Assembly: GCF_000520955.1 (NCBI RefSeq)
Contig: NZ_JACC01000008.1
Location: forward strand, 117,863-181,862
From: Aquimarina pacifica
GTDB taxonomy: Bacteria > Bacteroidota > Bacteroidia > Flavobacteriales > Flavobacteriaceae
DNA: 64,000 nt
Reading direction: 5' to 3'
The first letter of the stretch is position 1. Each line of letters begins with the position of its first letter. The notes under the pieces were generated by a model. The model was not told the origin of the DNA. It was given only the letters and a program-made list of their open reading frames with translations, and made no database searches. Positions 44,394-54,674 of the stretch are shown piece by piece. The position numbers were made by a program, and so were the translations under genes.

Positions 44394-46865
44394 CTATGAC
44401 CCACACATTAAACAATCGTCTCCTTCGGCTTCTTTTGATTGTGCAATAATTGCACGTAGTTCTTCTGGAGAAAGTGCTGTTCCTTCTGTGGCTGCAGCGA
44501 CTGGCACTTCTTTTGATTCTGATTTTGTTGCTGCTTGCGCTTCCATTACTTGAGCGGCTGCAACTGCTACCTTTTCTGGTTTTACTTCTTCTTTCTTTTC
44601 ACTTTTAAGTGTAAACTTAATAGCATCGATTGCAGATTTTGTTCTCAGGTAATACATTCCTGTTTTTAATCCGCTTTTCCATGCGTAGAAGTGCATTGAA
44701 GTTAGCTTTGCCATTGTAGCTCCTTCCATAAATAAGTTTAGAGACTGAGACTGATCTATAAAATATCCTCTATGACGAGACATATCAATTATATCTTTCA
44801 TACTCATTTCCCAAACAGTTCTATACAATTCTTTTAAGTCCTGTGGGATGATATCAATATTCTGTATTGATCCATTTGCTCTCATAATAGCATCCTTAAG
44901 ATCATCATTCCACAATCCTAATTTCACCAAATCTTCTAATAGATGCTTATTAACAACTATAAATTCTCCTGACAATACACGTCTGGTATAGATATTACTT
45001 GTATATGGCTCAAATGCTTCGTTGTTTCCTAAAATCTGTGAGGTAGATGCGGTTGGCATTGGCGCTACTAGTAAAGAGTTACGCACTCCGTTTTTAAGCA
45101 CTTGCTTACGTAGTTTTGCCCAATCCCATCGGCCACTTAATTCTTCGTCTTTTATACCCCATAAATTGTATTGAAACTCTCCTTTTGATATCGGAGACCC
45201 TTCATATGTTTGGTAAGGGCCATCGGCTTTTGCCTCTTCCATTGATGCGGTTACCGCTGCAAAATAAAGTGTTTCAAAAATCTCTTGATTCAATTTTTTT
45301 GCTTCATCACTGGTAAATGGCATACGCAACTGAATAAATGTATCAGCAAGCCCTTGCACTCCTAATCCTACCGGACGATGACGCATATTCGAATTTTCTG
45401 CTTCTTTTACCGGATAATAATTACGATCGATTACTCTATTAAGATTTTTAGTTACACGTTTTGTGATTCTAAAAAGTTCTTTATGATCAAATGCTCCGTT
45501 TTTTACAAACATTGGTAATGCGATAGAAGCTAAATTACAAACAGCTACCTCATCTGGGCTTGTATACTCAAGAATCTCTGTACATAAGTTTGATGAGCGT
45601 ATCGTTCCTAAATTCTGTTGATTTGATTTGCGATTTGCAGCATCTTTATACAACATATATGGCGTACCTGTTTCGATTTGGGATTCTAATATTTTTTCCC
45701 AAAGCTCTCTTGCTCGAATAGTTCTGCGTCCTTTTCCTTCTGCTTCGAAACGTAGATATGCTTCTTCGAACTCATCGCTATGTATATCAAATAATCCCGG
45801 GCATTCATTAGGACACATTAATGTCCATTCTGCATCATTTTGCACTCGCTCCATAAATAAATCAGGAATCCACATCGCATAGAACAAATCACGTGCACGC
45901 ATTTCTTCTTTACCATGATTTTTCTTAAGATCTAAGAAATCAAAAATATCGGCATGCCATGGCTCTACATAAATTGCAAAGGACCCTTTACGTTTTCCTC
46001 CTCCTTGATCTACATAGCGCGCTGTATCATTAAATACTTTAAGCATCGGGACAATCCCGTTAGAAGTACCATTGGTTCCTGCAATATAAGATCCTGTAGC
46101 TCTAACATTATGAATAGACAATCCTATACCTCCTGCAGATTGCGAGATTTTGGCTGTTTGTTTAAGCGTATCATATATCCCATCAATACTATCATCTTTT
46201 GTTGCTAATAAGAAACATGATGACATTTGTGGTTTTGGTGTTCCTGAATTAAATAATGTAGGTGTTGCGTGCGTAAAGTATTTTTTTGACATAAGTTCAT
46301 ATGTCTCTATGGCTGCATCAAGATCATTAGGATGAATCCCTATAGAAACTCTCATCAACATATGTTGCGGACGTTCTGCTATTTTACCATTAATCTTAAG
46401 CAAATACGAACGTTCTAATGTCTTAAAACCAAAATAATCATACCCAAAATCCCTATTATATATAATGGTAGAATCTAATTTTTCCTTATTACTCTCAATG
46501 ACACTGTATACCTCATCAGAAATTAAAGGCGCTTTTTTACCTGTTCTAGGGTTTACATACTCATACAGGTCTGTAATTACTTCAGAGAAGGTTTTTTTTG
46601 TGTTTTTATGTAAATTAGACACAGAGATACGGGCCGCAAGTTTTGCATAATCAGGATGTGTAATTGTCATAGTCGCAGCTATTTCTGCTGCTAGATTATC
46701 TAACTCACTTGTCGTTACCCCATCATATAATCCTTCTATGACTCTCATAGCAACCTTAACAGGATCAACAAGTGTATTAAGACTATAGCACAATTTTCTT
46801 ACCCTTGCGGTAATTTTATCAAACATTATTGGTTCTTTACGCCCATCTCTTTTTACTACATACAT
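44394..46865 (-). CDS. nrdA: Ribonucleoside-diphosphate reductase, alpha (large) subunit
   Basis: Class I aerobic reductase that makes deoxynucleotides from NDPs. The 823 residues have an N-terminal ATP-cone (residues 1-90, [20 protein letters not shown]), indicating dATP/ATP activity control, the active-site region [46 protein letters not shown], the [20 protein letters not shown] stretch, and a C-terminal redox pair in GDDCLMCGS. Before that pair lies an Ala/Glu/Lys-rich flexible linker of about 60 residues. The gene follows nrdB by an unusual 355-base gap. Confidence 0.96.
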   Translation of the reverse strand: MYVVKRDGRKEPIMFDKITARVRKLCYSLNTLVDPVKVAMRVIEGLYDGVTTSELDNLAAEIAATMTITHPDYAKLAARISVSNLHKNTKKTFSEVITDLYEYVNPRTGKKAPLISDEVYSVIESNKEKLDSTIIYNRDFGYDYFGFKTLERSYLLKINGKIAERPQHMLMRVSIGIHPNDLDAAIETYELMSKKYFTHATPTLFNSGTPKPQMSSCFLLATKDDSIDGIYDTLKQTAKISQSAGGIGLSIHNVRATGSYIAGTNGTSNGIVPMLKVFNDTARYVDQGGGKRKGSFAIYVEPWHADIFDFLDLKKNHGKEEMRARDLFYAMWIPDLFMERVQNDAEWTLMCPNECPGLFDIHSDEFEEAYLRFEAEGKGRRTIRARELWEKILESQIETGTPYMLYKDAANRKSNQQNLGTIRSSNLCTEILEYTSPDEVAVCNLASIALPMFVKNGAFDHKELFRITKRVTKNLNRVIDRNYYPVKEAENSNMRHRPVGLGVQGLADTFIQLRMPFTSDEAKKLNQEIFETLYFAAVTASMEEAKADGPYQTYEGSPISKGEFQYNLWGIKDEELSGRWDWAKLRKQVLKNGVRNSLLVAPMPTASTSQILGNNEAFEPYTSNIYTRRVLSGEFIVVNKHLLEDLVKLGLWNDDLKDAIMRANGSIQNIDIIPQDLKELYRTVWEMSMKDIIDMSRHRGYFIDQSQSLNLFMEGATMAKLTSMHFYAWKSGLKTGMYYLRTKSAIDAIKFTLKSEKKEEVKPEKVAVAAAQVMEAQAATKSESKEVPVAAATEGTALSPEELRAIIAQSKEAEGDDCLMCGS

Positions 46866-47220
46866 ATGATTTTTTTGTTTTTAATTTTTCTTCTATCGAA
46901 GAAAGTGATGTTAATTTGTGCTATTCCAATCTATACACTAACAGGATAATGCCCTGTCAGGTCATGATAAACCAGAGGCTATAAAACAACCTCTAATCTA
47001 ATACGCCAGCGTACTTATAAAATTTATATTATACTACTATATCCCTTTTTTGTCTATACAACTTACAAAAGTTGTATCAAACTGAGCTAATCTTACTAAA
47101 CAGAAGAAATGTTTTTGATCAGCTCAGAATGAATATATCGATATCTTAAAAAACGTTATTATTCTAAGTTTTCTAAATAACTATTTCGAATTTTGTGATA
47201 CATGTTTGATGCACTCTTAT
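46866..47220 (-). other. Long nrdB-nrdA spacer with several inverted repeats
   Basis: No open frame of note. On the way to nrdA there are paired arms CTGAGCT/AGCTCAG about 33 bases apart (around 47081-47127), TACAACTT/AAGTTGTA around ACAA (around 47057-47076), AGAGG/CCTCT around 46974-46995 and CCTG/CAGG near 46952. Together they could be a structured leader or attenuator for nrdA, or a terminator region for nrdB. No named riboswitch was recognised. Confidence 0.4.
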
Positions 47221-48198
47221 CTAAAAATCTGCATCAAAACTTATCTTATTATCATCGGTATCCTTGTTAAGAACCCCTGCTTTTTGATATTCTGAAACGC
47301 GTTTCTCAAAGAAGTTTGTTTTTCCTTGCAATGAGATCATATCCATAAAATCAAATGGATTTGCGGTTCCGTATTCTTTTTCGCATTCTAACTCTAACAA
47401 CAATCTATCTGTAACAAACTCGAGATATTGTGTCATTAAATTCGAGTTCATCCCTATCAAGCTTACAGGAAGAGATTCGGTAATAAATTCTCTTTCGATA
47501 TTTAGTGCATCCACAATAATACTACGTATTCTTTCTTTAGGAACTTTATTTATTAAGTGCTTGTTGTGCAGGTGAACTGCAAAATCGCAATGCACACCTT
47601 CATCTCTAGATATCAACTCATTAGAAAACGTAAGTCCCGGCATTAGCCCTCTTTTCTTTAACCAAAATATAGAACAAAAAGCACCAGAAAAAAAGATTCC
47701 TTCTACAGCAGCAAAAGCTATCAATCGCTCTGCAAATGAATCTGACTCAATCCATTGTAATGCCCAATCTGCTTTTTTCTTGATTGCAGGAAAGTTTTCG
47801 ATTGCATTAAATAGAATATCTTTTTCTTTGTCATCTTTTACATACGTATCTATAAGTAAAGAATAGGTTTCTGAATGTATATTTTCCATCATAATCTGGA
47901 AACCATAGAAAAACTTTGCCTCACTATATTGTACTTCATTTACGAAGTTTTCGGCAAGATTTTCATTAACAATCCCGTCAGAAGCAGCAAAAAATGCTAA
48001 TATATGTTTGATAAAATATTTTTCATCATTGGTCAGCTTGGTAGACCAATCTGTAATATCTTGATGTAAATCAATTTCTTCGGCAGTCCAAAAACTCGCT
48101 TCTGATTTCTTATACCATTCCCAAATATCATGGTGTTGAATAGGAAAAATCACAAATCGATCTTTATTTTCTTGCAAAATAGGTTCTACCGCGCTCAT
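47221..48198 (-). CDS. nrdB: Ribonucleoside-diphosphate reductase, beta (small) subunit
   Basis: Supplies the tyrosyl radical for NrdA. The 325 residues contain the metal and radical motif [17 protein letters not shown], with Glu, His and the radical tyrosine spaced as in E. coli NrdB (E115, H118, Y122). They also contain [20 protein letters not shown] and [18 protein letters not shown] for the second metal half-site. So it is a tyrosine-radical enzyme, not the Phe-containing Mn/Fe class Ic. It is first in the nrdB-nrdA-dgt series. Confidence 0.96.
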   Translation of the reverse strand: MSAVEPILQENKDRFVIFPIQHHDIWEWYKKSEASFWTAEEIDLHQDITDWSTKLTNDEKYFIKHILAFFAASDGIVNENLAENFVNEVQYSEAKFFYGFQIMMENIHSETYSLLIDTYVKDDKEKDILFNAIENFPAIKKKADWALQWIESDSFAERLIAFAAVEGIFFSGAFCSIFWLKKRGLMPGLTFSNELISRDEGVHCDFAVHLHNKHLINKVPKERIRSIIVDALNIEREFITESLPVSLIGMNSNLMTQYLEFVTDRLLLELECEKEYGTANPFDFMDMISLQGKTNFFEKRVSEYQKAGVLNKDTDDNKISFDADF

Positions 48199-48583
48199 TA
48201 TTTTTTTTTTAGCTGTTGTCTGAGAAATTTATATTTCCAAAAGGGTCATACAAAGATCACCAAATACGTCAAAAGTTCTACCAAAAGTTAACAAACGTTT
48301 TCAACAAAGTTTTCAACACAAAGGAATTTTACATCAAAAAACACCTTAACAAAAAACTAAGTTAAAAAACTAATAATCAAATAATTAACTCTTTTTCCAA
48401 AAAACACAAATACGGGAAGCCATAATTTCTAAAGGTGCTTATTTCCACTTGTTAACCGCTTTTTATCATCAAAAAAACGAAAAACCAGAAACAGTTCATT
48501 TTACGGCAAAACCGTAATCAAAAAAACAACTTTTCCACAAGTAAAAAATTAAAAAAATATCCTAAGAAGATCAAAAATGAAGA
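48199..48583. promoter_or_regulatory. Upstream region of nrdB with a 17-base palindrome
   Basis: 385 bases with no gene. TTACGGCAAAACCGTAA at 48501-48517 has 6-base arms around CAAAA, and the same motif with one base changed occurs upstream of the beta-helix gene at 59169. I infer a binding site for a shared regulator. No exact -7 promoter match was found near the nrdB start. Confidence 0.45.
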
Positions 48584-49153
48584 TTATTTTTTGATTTTTT
48601 GAGCAATCTTCTCTAATTCTGAATACCAATCCTCGCCAAATTTTCTAACAAGTGCTTCTTTGACGAATTTGTAAACTGGCACTTGCAATTCTTTGCCTAA
48701 TGCACAGGCATCATCACAAATTTCCCATTGATGATAGTTAACCGCAGCAAACTCTGTGTATTCTTGCACACGAACAGGATACAAGTGGCACGAAACTGGT
48801 TTTTTCCAATCTATCTCCCCTTGATTATATGCTTCTTCAATAGCGCACATGGCCGTGTTTTTATCATCAAAAATCACATATGCGCAATCTGCTCCATTAA
48901 TAAGTGGTGTCTCTAGCTCTCCGTCAGAGGTCTTAACAAATACACCCTGGTTCTCGATTGCATCAATTCCTTCTTTTCGTAAATATGATTTAACAATCGG
49001 ATATATCTCTTTAAGAATATGGCTTTCGGATTCTTCTAAAGGCGCTCCGGCCTCACCGTCGATACAACACGCTCCTTTACAAGCAGAAAGATTACATAAA
49101 AAATCTTTCTCTATAATATCTTCTGAAACTATGGTCTTTCCTAACTGAAACAT
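48584..49153 (-). CDS. DUF3109 family cysteine-rich protein
   Basis: 189 residues with the conserved cysteines of DUF3109 (DFLCNLSACKGACCIDGE near residue 20, GADCAYVIFDD, AMCAIEEAY, VSCHLYPVRV and EICDDACALGK), likely binding Fe-S or zinc as in the related YkgJ-type clusters. Function is unknown, though the family is almost universal in Bacteroidota. The TAnnTTTG element just 5 bases upstream of the ATG suggests a leaderless or nearly leaderless mRNA. Confidence 0.85.
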   Translation of the reverse strand: MFQLGKTIVSEDIIEKDFLCNLSACKGACCIDGEAGAPLEESESHILKEIYPIVKSYLRKEGIDAIENQGVFVKTSDGELETPLINGADCAYVIFDDKNTAMCAIEEAYNQGEIDWKKPVSCHLYPVRVQEYTEFAAVNYHQWEICDDACALGKELQVPVYKFVKEALVRKFGEDWYSELEKIAQKIKK

Positions 49154-49157
49154 GTGA

Positions 49158-49191
49158 CAAATATACTTGTTATACTATAATTTTTTTACAA
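49158..49191 (-). promoter_or_regulatory. Promoter of the DUF3109 gene
   Basis: On the minus strand TTG (49191-49189) and TATATTTG (49165-49158) stand 23 bases apart. The predicted transcript start falls on or next to the ATG at 49153. The remainder of the gap to 49491 shows nothing else but the marC -7 element. Confidence 0.45.
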
Positions 49192-49458
49192 TTTACACAG
49201 CTTTTTACAGTACCACATTAATCAATTATTTAGCTTAGTTTATACCTCTAATTGACTTTTATGATCCTTTATCGAATCATAGCTTATTATAGCACTTTAC
49301 CATTTTTGGTTCAACAACATAATTATGAAATTCTAAAAAGTATTCTCACAACTAGAAGGGTCTCATTTTTTACACAAAAAAAGGGAGACTCTACCTAAAA
49401 ATTGAGCTTACAAATAAAAGTTAAAATTAGTTCATACTTTTATTACATAAAGTATATT

Positions 49459-49466
49459 TAAATTTG
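49459..49466 (+). promoter_or_regulatory. -7 promoter element for the marC-family gene
   Basis: TAAATTTG matches TAnnTTTG exactly, 25 bases before the ATG at 49492. No TTG is seen at the -33 distance. Confidence 0.4.
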
Positions 49467-49491
49467 CATAAATTTTTGAAACCATCGATGC

Positions 49492-50064
49492 ATGAACTTT
49501 GATATAAAAGAAATACTAACAGCAAGTATGATTTTATTTGCTGTGATTGACATTATAGGAAGTATTCCTATAATTATCGATCTACGAAAAAAAGTAGGAC
49601 ACATTCAGAGCGAAAAAGCGTCTATAGTAGCTGGGCTACTAATGATCGTGTTTCTATTTATCGGGAAAGAAATATTAAACCTTATTGGCATCGACGTTAA
49701 TTCTTTTGCTGTAGCTGGATCTTTTATTTTATTTTTTATTGCTTTAGAAATGATTCTAGGCATTCAATTATATAAGGATGATGCACCAGAAACCGCTGCG
49801 GTGGTCCCATTAGCATTCCCTCTAATTGCAGGAGCAGGTACAATGACCTCTATTCTTTCTTTGAGATCAGAATATCACACTATCAACATTATTATTGCTA
49901 TCATTATCAATATTATATTTGTATACGTTGTCCTTAAGTCTTCTGGAAAAATAGAAAAGGTCTTAGGAAAACAAGGAATTAATGTTGTCAGAAAAATTTT
50001 CGGTGTCATATTACTAGCTATTGCTGTCAAATTATTTGCCACCAATATAAAAGGACTTTTTTAA
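49492..50064 (+). CDS. MarC family integral membrane protein
   Basis: 190 residues with six hydrophobic helices and the MarC/UPF0056 pattern: MILFAVIDIIGSIPIIIDL, FFIALEMILGIQLYKDDAP, and AVVPLAFPLIAGAGTMTSIL. Despite the old name, a drug-resistance role is not supported for this family. Transport function is uncertain. A 65-residue membrane protein gene follows 21 bases downstream. Confidence 0.88.
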   Translation: MNFDIKEILTASMILFAVIDIIGSIPIIIDLRKKVGHIQSEKASIVAGLLMIVFLFIGKEILNLIGIDVNSFAVAGSFILFFIALEMILGIQLYKDDAPETAAVVPLAFPLIAGAGTMTSILSLRSEYHTINIIIAIIINIIFVYVVLKSSGKIEKVLGKQGINVVRKIFGVILLAIAVKLFATNIKGLF

Positions 50065-50085
50065 AAAAAATAACACCACACCATA

Positions 50086-50283
50086 ATGAAATACTTCATA
50101 TTTACGATCATTGCAATTGCATCAGCTTTACTAATCTACAACCTCACACATATAGAATTCGATAACCTAAAAACTGACACTAGCAAGACCGCACTTATCA
50201 CAGTTTTTTCGTCTGCATGTACTATCATCCTCATGCTTATATTACTAATTTCTCAAAGCATCCAGAAAAAGAGAAAAAAATAA
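50086..50283 (+). CDS. Small two-helix membrane protein
   Basis: 65 residues: two hydrophobic helices (FIFTIIAIASALLIYNL and LITVFSSACTIILMLILLI) separated by an acidic loop and ending in QKKRKK, a positive-inside tail. Not recognised. It lies 21 bases after the marC-family gene and is probably in its operon. Confidence 0.65.
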   Translation: MKYFIFTIIAIASALLIYNLTHIEFDNLKTDTSKTALITVFSSACTIILMLILLISQSIQKKRKK

Positions 50284-50368
50284 AGGAAGTTCTCCTATTA
50301 ATTATATGAAAGTGGTTTAGGCACGTTTTTAAAATTCGCCATAAAACATCCTTTTGTATCATTTTTTT

Positions 50369-50692
50369 TCAGAAAGAAAAATCCCAATTGAAGATAAAAA
50401 AACAAGCAATGACTACTGGTGGTATAGATATCACCATTAATATCATAAAAAAATTATGTAATTTCCTAAACAAAAGTGCTCGCCTTAAAGACTTTTTGAG
50501 CTCTATATCTTCTGAGTCATTTATGTGTTCTCTAATTACATCTCCCGAAACATATGATGTATCTACAAGTATGTCATGATCTAAAAAAATAGACGCACTA
50601 TTATCTAACAGCCTAAAAGCAACTGCAATAATAAAGAAAAAAAGCGGTGAGCAAATAGCTATTGCTACTAAGTATTCTTGAATTTCTGACAT
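50369..50692 (-). CDS. Two-helix membrane protein, last gene of the S41 protease operon
   Basis: 107 residues with hydrophobic segments near both ends (YLVAIAICSPLFFFIIAVAF and FFMILMVISIPPVVIACFF) around an acidic middle (DVIREHINDSEDIELKKSL). Not recognised. It starts 15 bases after the stop of the S41 protease gene and so is probably co-expressed. Confidence 0.62.
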   Translation of the reverse strand: MSEIQEYLVAIAICSPLFFFIIAVAFRLLDNSASIFLDHDILVDTSYVSGDVIREHINDSEDIELKKSLRRALLFRKLHNFFMILMVISIPPVVIACFFIFNWDFSF

Positions 50693-50707
50693 TACAAAGG
50701 CATAAAA

Positions 50708-52294
50708 TTACTCTTCTTTTGATAGCGCTATTACTTTCTTAATCATTACATCATCTCTATTGATTATTTTTTCAAAAGTGCTAACACCAAATAATTGCTG
50801 CGCCATAGTGGCTTTTAAATATTTTTTTAACTGTTCTTTATAGTTATCTAATTTGATCTCTACTCCTCTACTCATAGCATACTCCATAAAATTTTCTGCA
50901 AAGGCATCATCTATATTTACTTCTTCTTCAAAACTATCTTCTGACAGCTCATTATAATAAGATCTATTTTTATCTAATTCTTCAAATACATATGCTCCCA
51001 TACGTCCAGACCTCAACATATAATCTAAGGTCTCACCCACTCGCGTTGTATCCTTACTCACAAATATATCCGGAATTATACCGCCGCCGCCATACACTAT
51101 TTTTCCTTTGGGTGTTTTAAATTTTAAAGAATCTGCCACCTGAATACTATCTGCATTTTGCAATTCTCCATTCTTGTAACGTTCTAGATATTCATTAAAA
51201 TATGCTTTATTTCCATTTTCGTAAGGTTTTTGTATTGAACGCCCTGTTGGCGTATAATACCTAGAGATAGTTAATCGTATAGCACTTCCGTCACCCAAAG
51301 CCATCTCCCTCTGCACCAAACCTTTACCATATGAACGTCTCCCAATAATAGTGCCACGATCATTGTCCTGAATTGCTCCTGCAAAAATTTCGCTGGCAGA
51401 AGCAGAGTTCTCATTAATCAAAACATATACATCTCCTTGCTCAAAACTTCCTCGGTTACTTGCATAATTATTCTCTATCGCTCCTTTTTTATTCTTAGTA
51501 AACATGATTAAGATATCATCTTTTAAAAACTCATCCGCCATTTTGAGTGCAGGAGCAATAAATCCACCTCCGTTATCCCTAAGATCTATTACCATGTTCT
51601 TTGCTCCTTTGTCTATTAACAGATCTAATGCATTTTCAAACTCTTTATAAGTAGTCTCGGCAAAACGATTGACCTTAACATAACCTAGCTCCTCATCAAG
51701 CATATACGCTGCATCTACACTCTGTAAAGGAACTCGTCCTCTTTTTACAAACACATCGAATACACCTTTTCCTTTTCTATAGACCTTTAGAAGCACTTTA
51801 CTATTTAATTCTCCTTTAAGCTTATTTGCCAAACCTTCTGGTATCAATCGCTCCCCAAACAAGGTATCATTATCAGCCATTAATATTCTATCTCCAGCTT
51901 TGATTCCTGACTCTTCACTAGGTCCTCCTTTGATTGTATTAATCACAGATATTGTATCTCTATACGGATAATAACTTACCCCAATACCTATAAAATCTCC
52001 CTGCATACTTTCGGTAATCCCTTCTAACTCTTCTTGAGGGATATACACAGAATGTGGATCTAGGTTTTCTAATATTCGGTTAACGGTAACCTCTACAATA
52101 CTATCGGTATTAATTTCATCAACGTACTCATAATCTATATAATCAATAAGTCTATTTAGCTTTTCTTTTTTTGCATTATATGAGAATAATTTTGCCGAGG
52201 GGTTACTAAAATCTAGTTTACTACCCAAAAACACACCTAGTCCAACCGCTAAGCCTAAAAACAAAGGCAAATATTTTTTTGAATATCCTTTCAT
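50708..52294 (-). CDS. S41 family carboxy-terminal processing protease
   Basis: Periplasmic serine protease of the Ctp/tail-specific type. The 528 residues have an N-terminal membrane anchor (LFLGLAVGLGVFLGSKL), a PDZ domain (about 90-170, GIGVSYYPYRDTISVINTI, ESGIKAGDRILMAD), and the catalytic dyad: serine in NENSASASEIFAGAIQDNDR (about 293) and lysine in RRSYGKGLVQREM (about 325). The start codon overlaps the stop of the dCMP deaminase gene (ATGA). This gene pairing is common in flavobacteria. Confidence 0.92.
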   Translation of the reverse strand: MKGYSKKYLPLFLGLAVGLGVFLGSKLDFSNPSAKLFSYNAKKEKLNRLIDYIDYEYVDEINTDSIVEVTVNRILENLDPHSVYIPQEELEGITESMQGDFIGIGVSYYPYRDTISVINTIKGGPSEESGIKAGDRILMADNDTLFGERLIPEGLANKLKGELNSKVLLKVYRKGKGVFDVFVKRGRVPLQSVDAAYMLDEELGYVKVNRFAETTYKEFENALDLLIDKGAKNMVIDLRDNGGGFIAPALKMADEFLKDDILIMFTKNKKGAIENNYASNRGSFEQGDVYVLINENSASASEIFAGAIQDNDRGTIIGRRSYGKGLVQREMALGDGSAIRLTISRYYTPTGRSIQKPYENGNKAYFNEYLERYKNGELQNADSIQVADSLKFKTPKGKIVYGGGGIIPDIFVSKDTTRVGETLDYMLRSGRMGAYVFEELDKNRSYYNELSEDSFEEEVNIDDAFAENFMEYAMSRGVEIKLDNYKEQLKKYLKATMAQQLFGVSTFEKIINRDDVMIKKVIALSKEE

Positions 52295-52722
52295 TCTTCT
52301 AAATCCGTAATCCTTTCTATTTCTACTCCTGCTTTTCTTAGAAACTCTAATCCTGAATTGTCTTTATATTCGAATTGATATACAATTCTTTTGATTCCTG
52401 CCTGATGAATTAATTTACTACACTCTTTACAAGGAGACAGTGTTATATACAAGGTGGCTCCTTTACAAGACTGTGTAGAAGATGCTACTTTGGAAATTGC
52501 ATTCGCTTCTGCATGTAAAACATACCATTTTGTATACCCTTCTTCATCCTCACAAGGGTTTTCAAAACCTGTGGGTGTACCATTAAATCCATCAGATATA
52601 ATCATCCTATCTTTAACAATAACCGCTCCAACTTTTTTTCGGTCACAATGAGACAATTTGCCCCACTCTTTTGCTATCCTAAGATACGCTTTATCATATT
52701 TACGTTGCTTCTTTTTGGGCAT
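52291..52722 (-). CDS. dCMP deaminase
   Basis: Zinc enzyme that converts dCMP to dUMP, the substrate of thymidylate synthase. It has the HAEANAI motif and the second zinc site SPCKECSKLIHQ, with the insert between them (GFNGTPTGFENPCEDEEGYTK) characteristic of dCMP deaminases rather than tRNA or cytidine deaminases. The frame is open to an ATG at 52740, but homologues begin like MPKKKQRKYDKAYLRIAKEWG's first residues, so I choose 52722 (143 residues). Coupled to the S41 protease gene by a 4-base overlap. Confidence 0.9.
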   Translation of the reverse strand: MPKKKQRKYDKAYLRIAKEWGKLSHCDRKKVGAVIVKDRMIISDGFNGTPTGFENPCEDEEGYTKWYVLHAEANAISKVASSTQSCKGATLYITLSPCKECSKLIHQAGIKRIVYQFEYKDNSGLEFLRKAGVEIERITDLEE

Positions 52723-52807
52723 ATTATTAAATAACTGCAATTAATTGACGATCTAAGTACGAAGATATTATTACGATGTGGCAAATACAACCTTAAGCAC
52801 CACTTAT

Positions 52808-53392
52808 TCACCAAATTTTATTAGTAATTAGCATAGGAATGACCATTCCGATAATAATAGAAGAAATAACAAGTATCCAATCCCTTTTCGGAAATCTAAA
52901 AAATAACTGGACCAAAGAACTTATTAAAAGAACCAATCCTACAACAACAATTTGAGCAAACTCTATCCCCAGAGCAAATTCTAATAAAGGCAAAACCTTT
53001 GAGCCCGCATTACCATGAATAAGTCTAAAATAACTAAAGAACCCTAAACCATGGATACAGCCGAAAAAAATAGTTACTCCATACAAAAAACCAACTTTCC
53101 CTTTATTAACCGAATTCTTTGCTGTAAGTATAGAAAATACGGCTGTTAACAATATCGTTAACGGAATCAAAAATTCTATGATCGCTGAATTTACAGAAAG
53201 CACCTTATATGCTGCCAAAAACAATGACAGTGTGTGCCCAAGAGTAAACAATGTAACGAGTACCAAGATACGTTTCCAATGATCCAAAGTATAACCTACA
53301 GTAAGGACGATTAAAAATAAAACATGATCATAGGCCTGCCAATCAAGGACATGTTTAAAGCCGAGTTGTAAATAAAGCCAAAATTCTGACAT
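52808..53392 (-). CDS. HupE/UreJ family membrane protein
   Basis: 194 residues with six or seven membrane helices and the HupE/UreJ-type pattern: GFKHVLDWQAYDHVLFLIVL (histidine-containing first helix), TLFTLGHTLSLFLAAY, and GVTIFFGCIHGLGFFSYF. The related proteins are suspected nickel or metal permeases, but no hydrogenase or urease genes are in the window, so the metal is unknown. Single gene. Confidence 0.82.
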   Translation of the reverse strand: MSEFWLYLQLGFKHVLDWQAYDHVLFLIVLTVGYTLDHWKRILVLVTLFTLGHTLSLFLAAYKVLSVNSAIIEFLIPLTILLTAVFSILTAKNSVNKGKVGFLYGVTIFFGCIHGLGFFSYFRLIHGNAGSKVLPLLEFALGIEFAQIVVVGLVLLISSLVQLFFRFPKRDWILVISSIIIGMVIPMLITNKIW

Positions 53393-53584
53393 ACTTTTCC
53401 TTGTTACGGTATTGGACTAATGTACAATTAAATATAGAAACTAAGAAATACGCATAATTGGTAGGTATTTTACTTACAATTTTTAGGGGTATTTTCCTTA
53501 TGCTCAGAAAAAATAAAATACTTACATTTACTAAGTTGTTCAGTATAATCTAACTCAACAACGACTACCATAAAAATTCTACTT

Positions 53585-53971
53585 ATGAAATCCACAAATA
53601 TAAATACCATCTTACAAATTGTGGGGCTGGTGTTTTTGATCATAATTGGTTACATGACTTTTAGCTCTGGATCCAAATGGGAGAGTATTCAAAAGGATTT
53701 GGATAACGTTCGTAATGAACTAAAAACTTCTCGAGACACGTTAAAAATAACGCAAACTCGACTAAAAAGCTCTCTAGAAGAAATCGAAAAGATGAATCTT
53801 CAGAAAGATATTTTCAAAAGAGAACGCGACTCTATCATTTTAGATTTTAAAAAGGAAACTGCAGCTGACTGGGATGCACTTGTTGCTATAAAAGATAGCA
53901 TCAAAGAAAATCAAGAAAAATTAATTGCAGAAAGAGTATTGCTAGACAGTCTTTTTAATATTAAAAAATGA
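53585..53971 (+). CDS. Single-span membrane protein with periplasmic coiled coil
   Basis: 128 residues: one membrane helix (about 9-26, LQIVGLVFLIIIGYMTF) and a long coiled coil to the end (LDNVRNELKTSRDTLKITQT, SIKENQEKLIAERVLLD). No recognised family. It is followed 71 bases later by another small secreted helical protein gene. Confidence 0.62.
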   Translation: MKSTNINTILQIVGLVFLIIIGYMTFSSGSKWESIQKDLDNVRNELKTSRDTLKITQTRLKSSLEEIEKMNLQKDIFKRERDSIILDFKKETAADWDALVAIKDSIKENQEKLIAERVLLDSLFNIKK

Positions 53972-54042
53972 ACTCTCATAAATCCTGATACTCGATAATA
54001 TCTAGAAGGCTTACATAAAAAAACACTTGTAATTTTAAAACC

Positions 54043-54591
54043 ATGAAAACAGCATTATTTTCTCTTATCACCATATTTCTTGTTTCTTTCTCTTTTGGGC
54101 AAGAGTTGAATTCATCAAAAATTATTGAAATCCCTGCTTCTTATGCTGATAGAATCGGCACCCCCGAAATGGTTAGAAAAGATAGCTTATACATATTTAG
54201 AACAGGCGACATTTTTTTGGTCAATAAAATGTCTCTTTCGGCAATGAAAAAAATATATGAAGAATTTTCTAACCAAAATGATATGACCAAGACTTTGGTA
54301 GACAACTATACAAATACCCTCAAACGCAATATTGAATTAGAGAATAAATTGAAAATAAACTTTGCAAAAAACGACAGTTTGGATCAAAAAATATATGAAA
54401 GAACACAAGCAACTCTAATCAATACGCAAAGGGCGTTAGACTACACTATCAATAGCTTAGAAAAAGCAACAAATAGCCTGGATCTTGTAGAGAAAAATGT
54501 AAAAAGGCAACGCAGAAAAAGTATTTTCGAAAAAGCGCTAATCGCCATAGGTGGTGTTGGTGTTGGTGTTTTGGTCGGTGTATCACTTTAA
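54043..54591 (+). CDS. Secreted helical protein with glycine-rich C-terminal membrane helix
   Basis: 182 residues: signal peptide ending SFSFGQ, a helical middle region with coiled-coil character (DNYTNTLKRNIELENKLKIN, LDYTINSLEKATNSLDLVEK), a basic patch (VKRQRRKS) and a C-terminal glycine/valine helix (AIGGVGVGVLVGVSL). Not recognised. The layout suggests an envelope protein with both ends near a membrane. Confidence 0.62.
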   Translation: MKTALFSLITIFLVSFSFGQELNSSKIIEIPASYADRIGTPEMVRKDSLYIFRTGDIFLVNKMSLSAMKKIYEEFSNQNDMTKTLVDNYTNTLKRNIELENKLKINFAKNDSLDQKIYERTQATLINTQRALDYTINSLEKATNSLDLVEKNVKRQRRKSIFEKALIAIGGVGVGVLVGVSL

Positions 54592-54674
54592 ACTAACAAA
54601 ACACATAGAACATTACTTTACACACGGCACTTATGCATTACAAAAGGTGCTTAGCAAATCTTCACAAGTATTTT

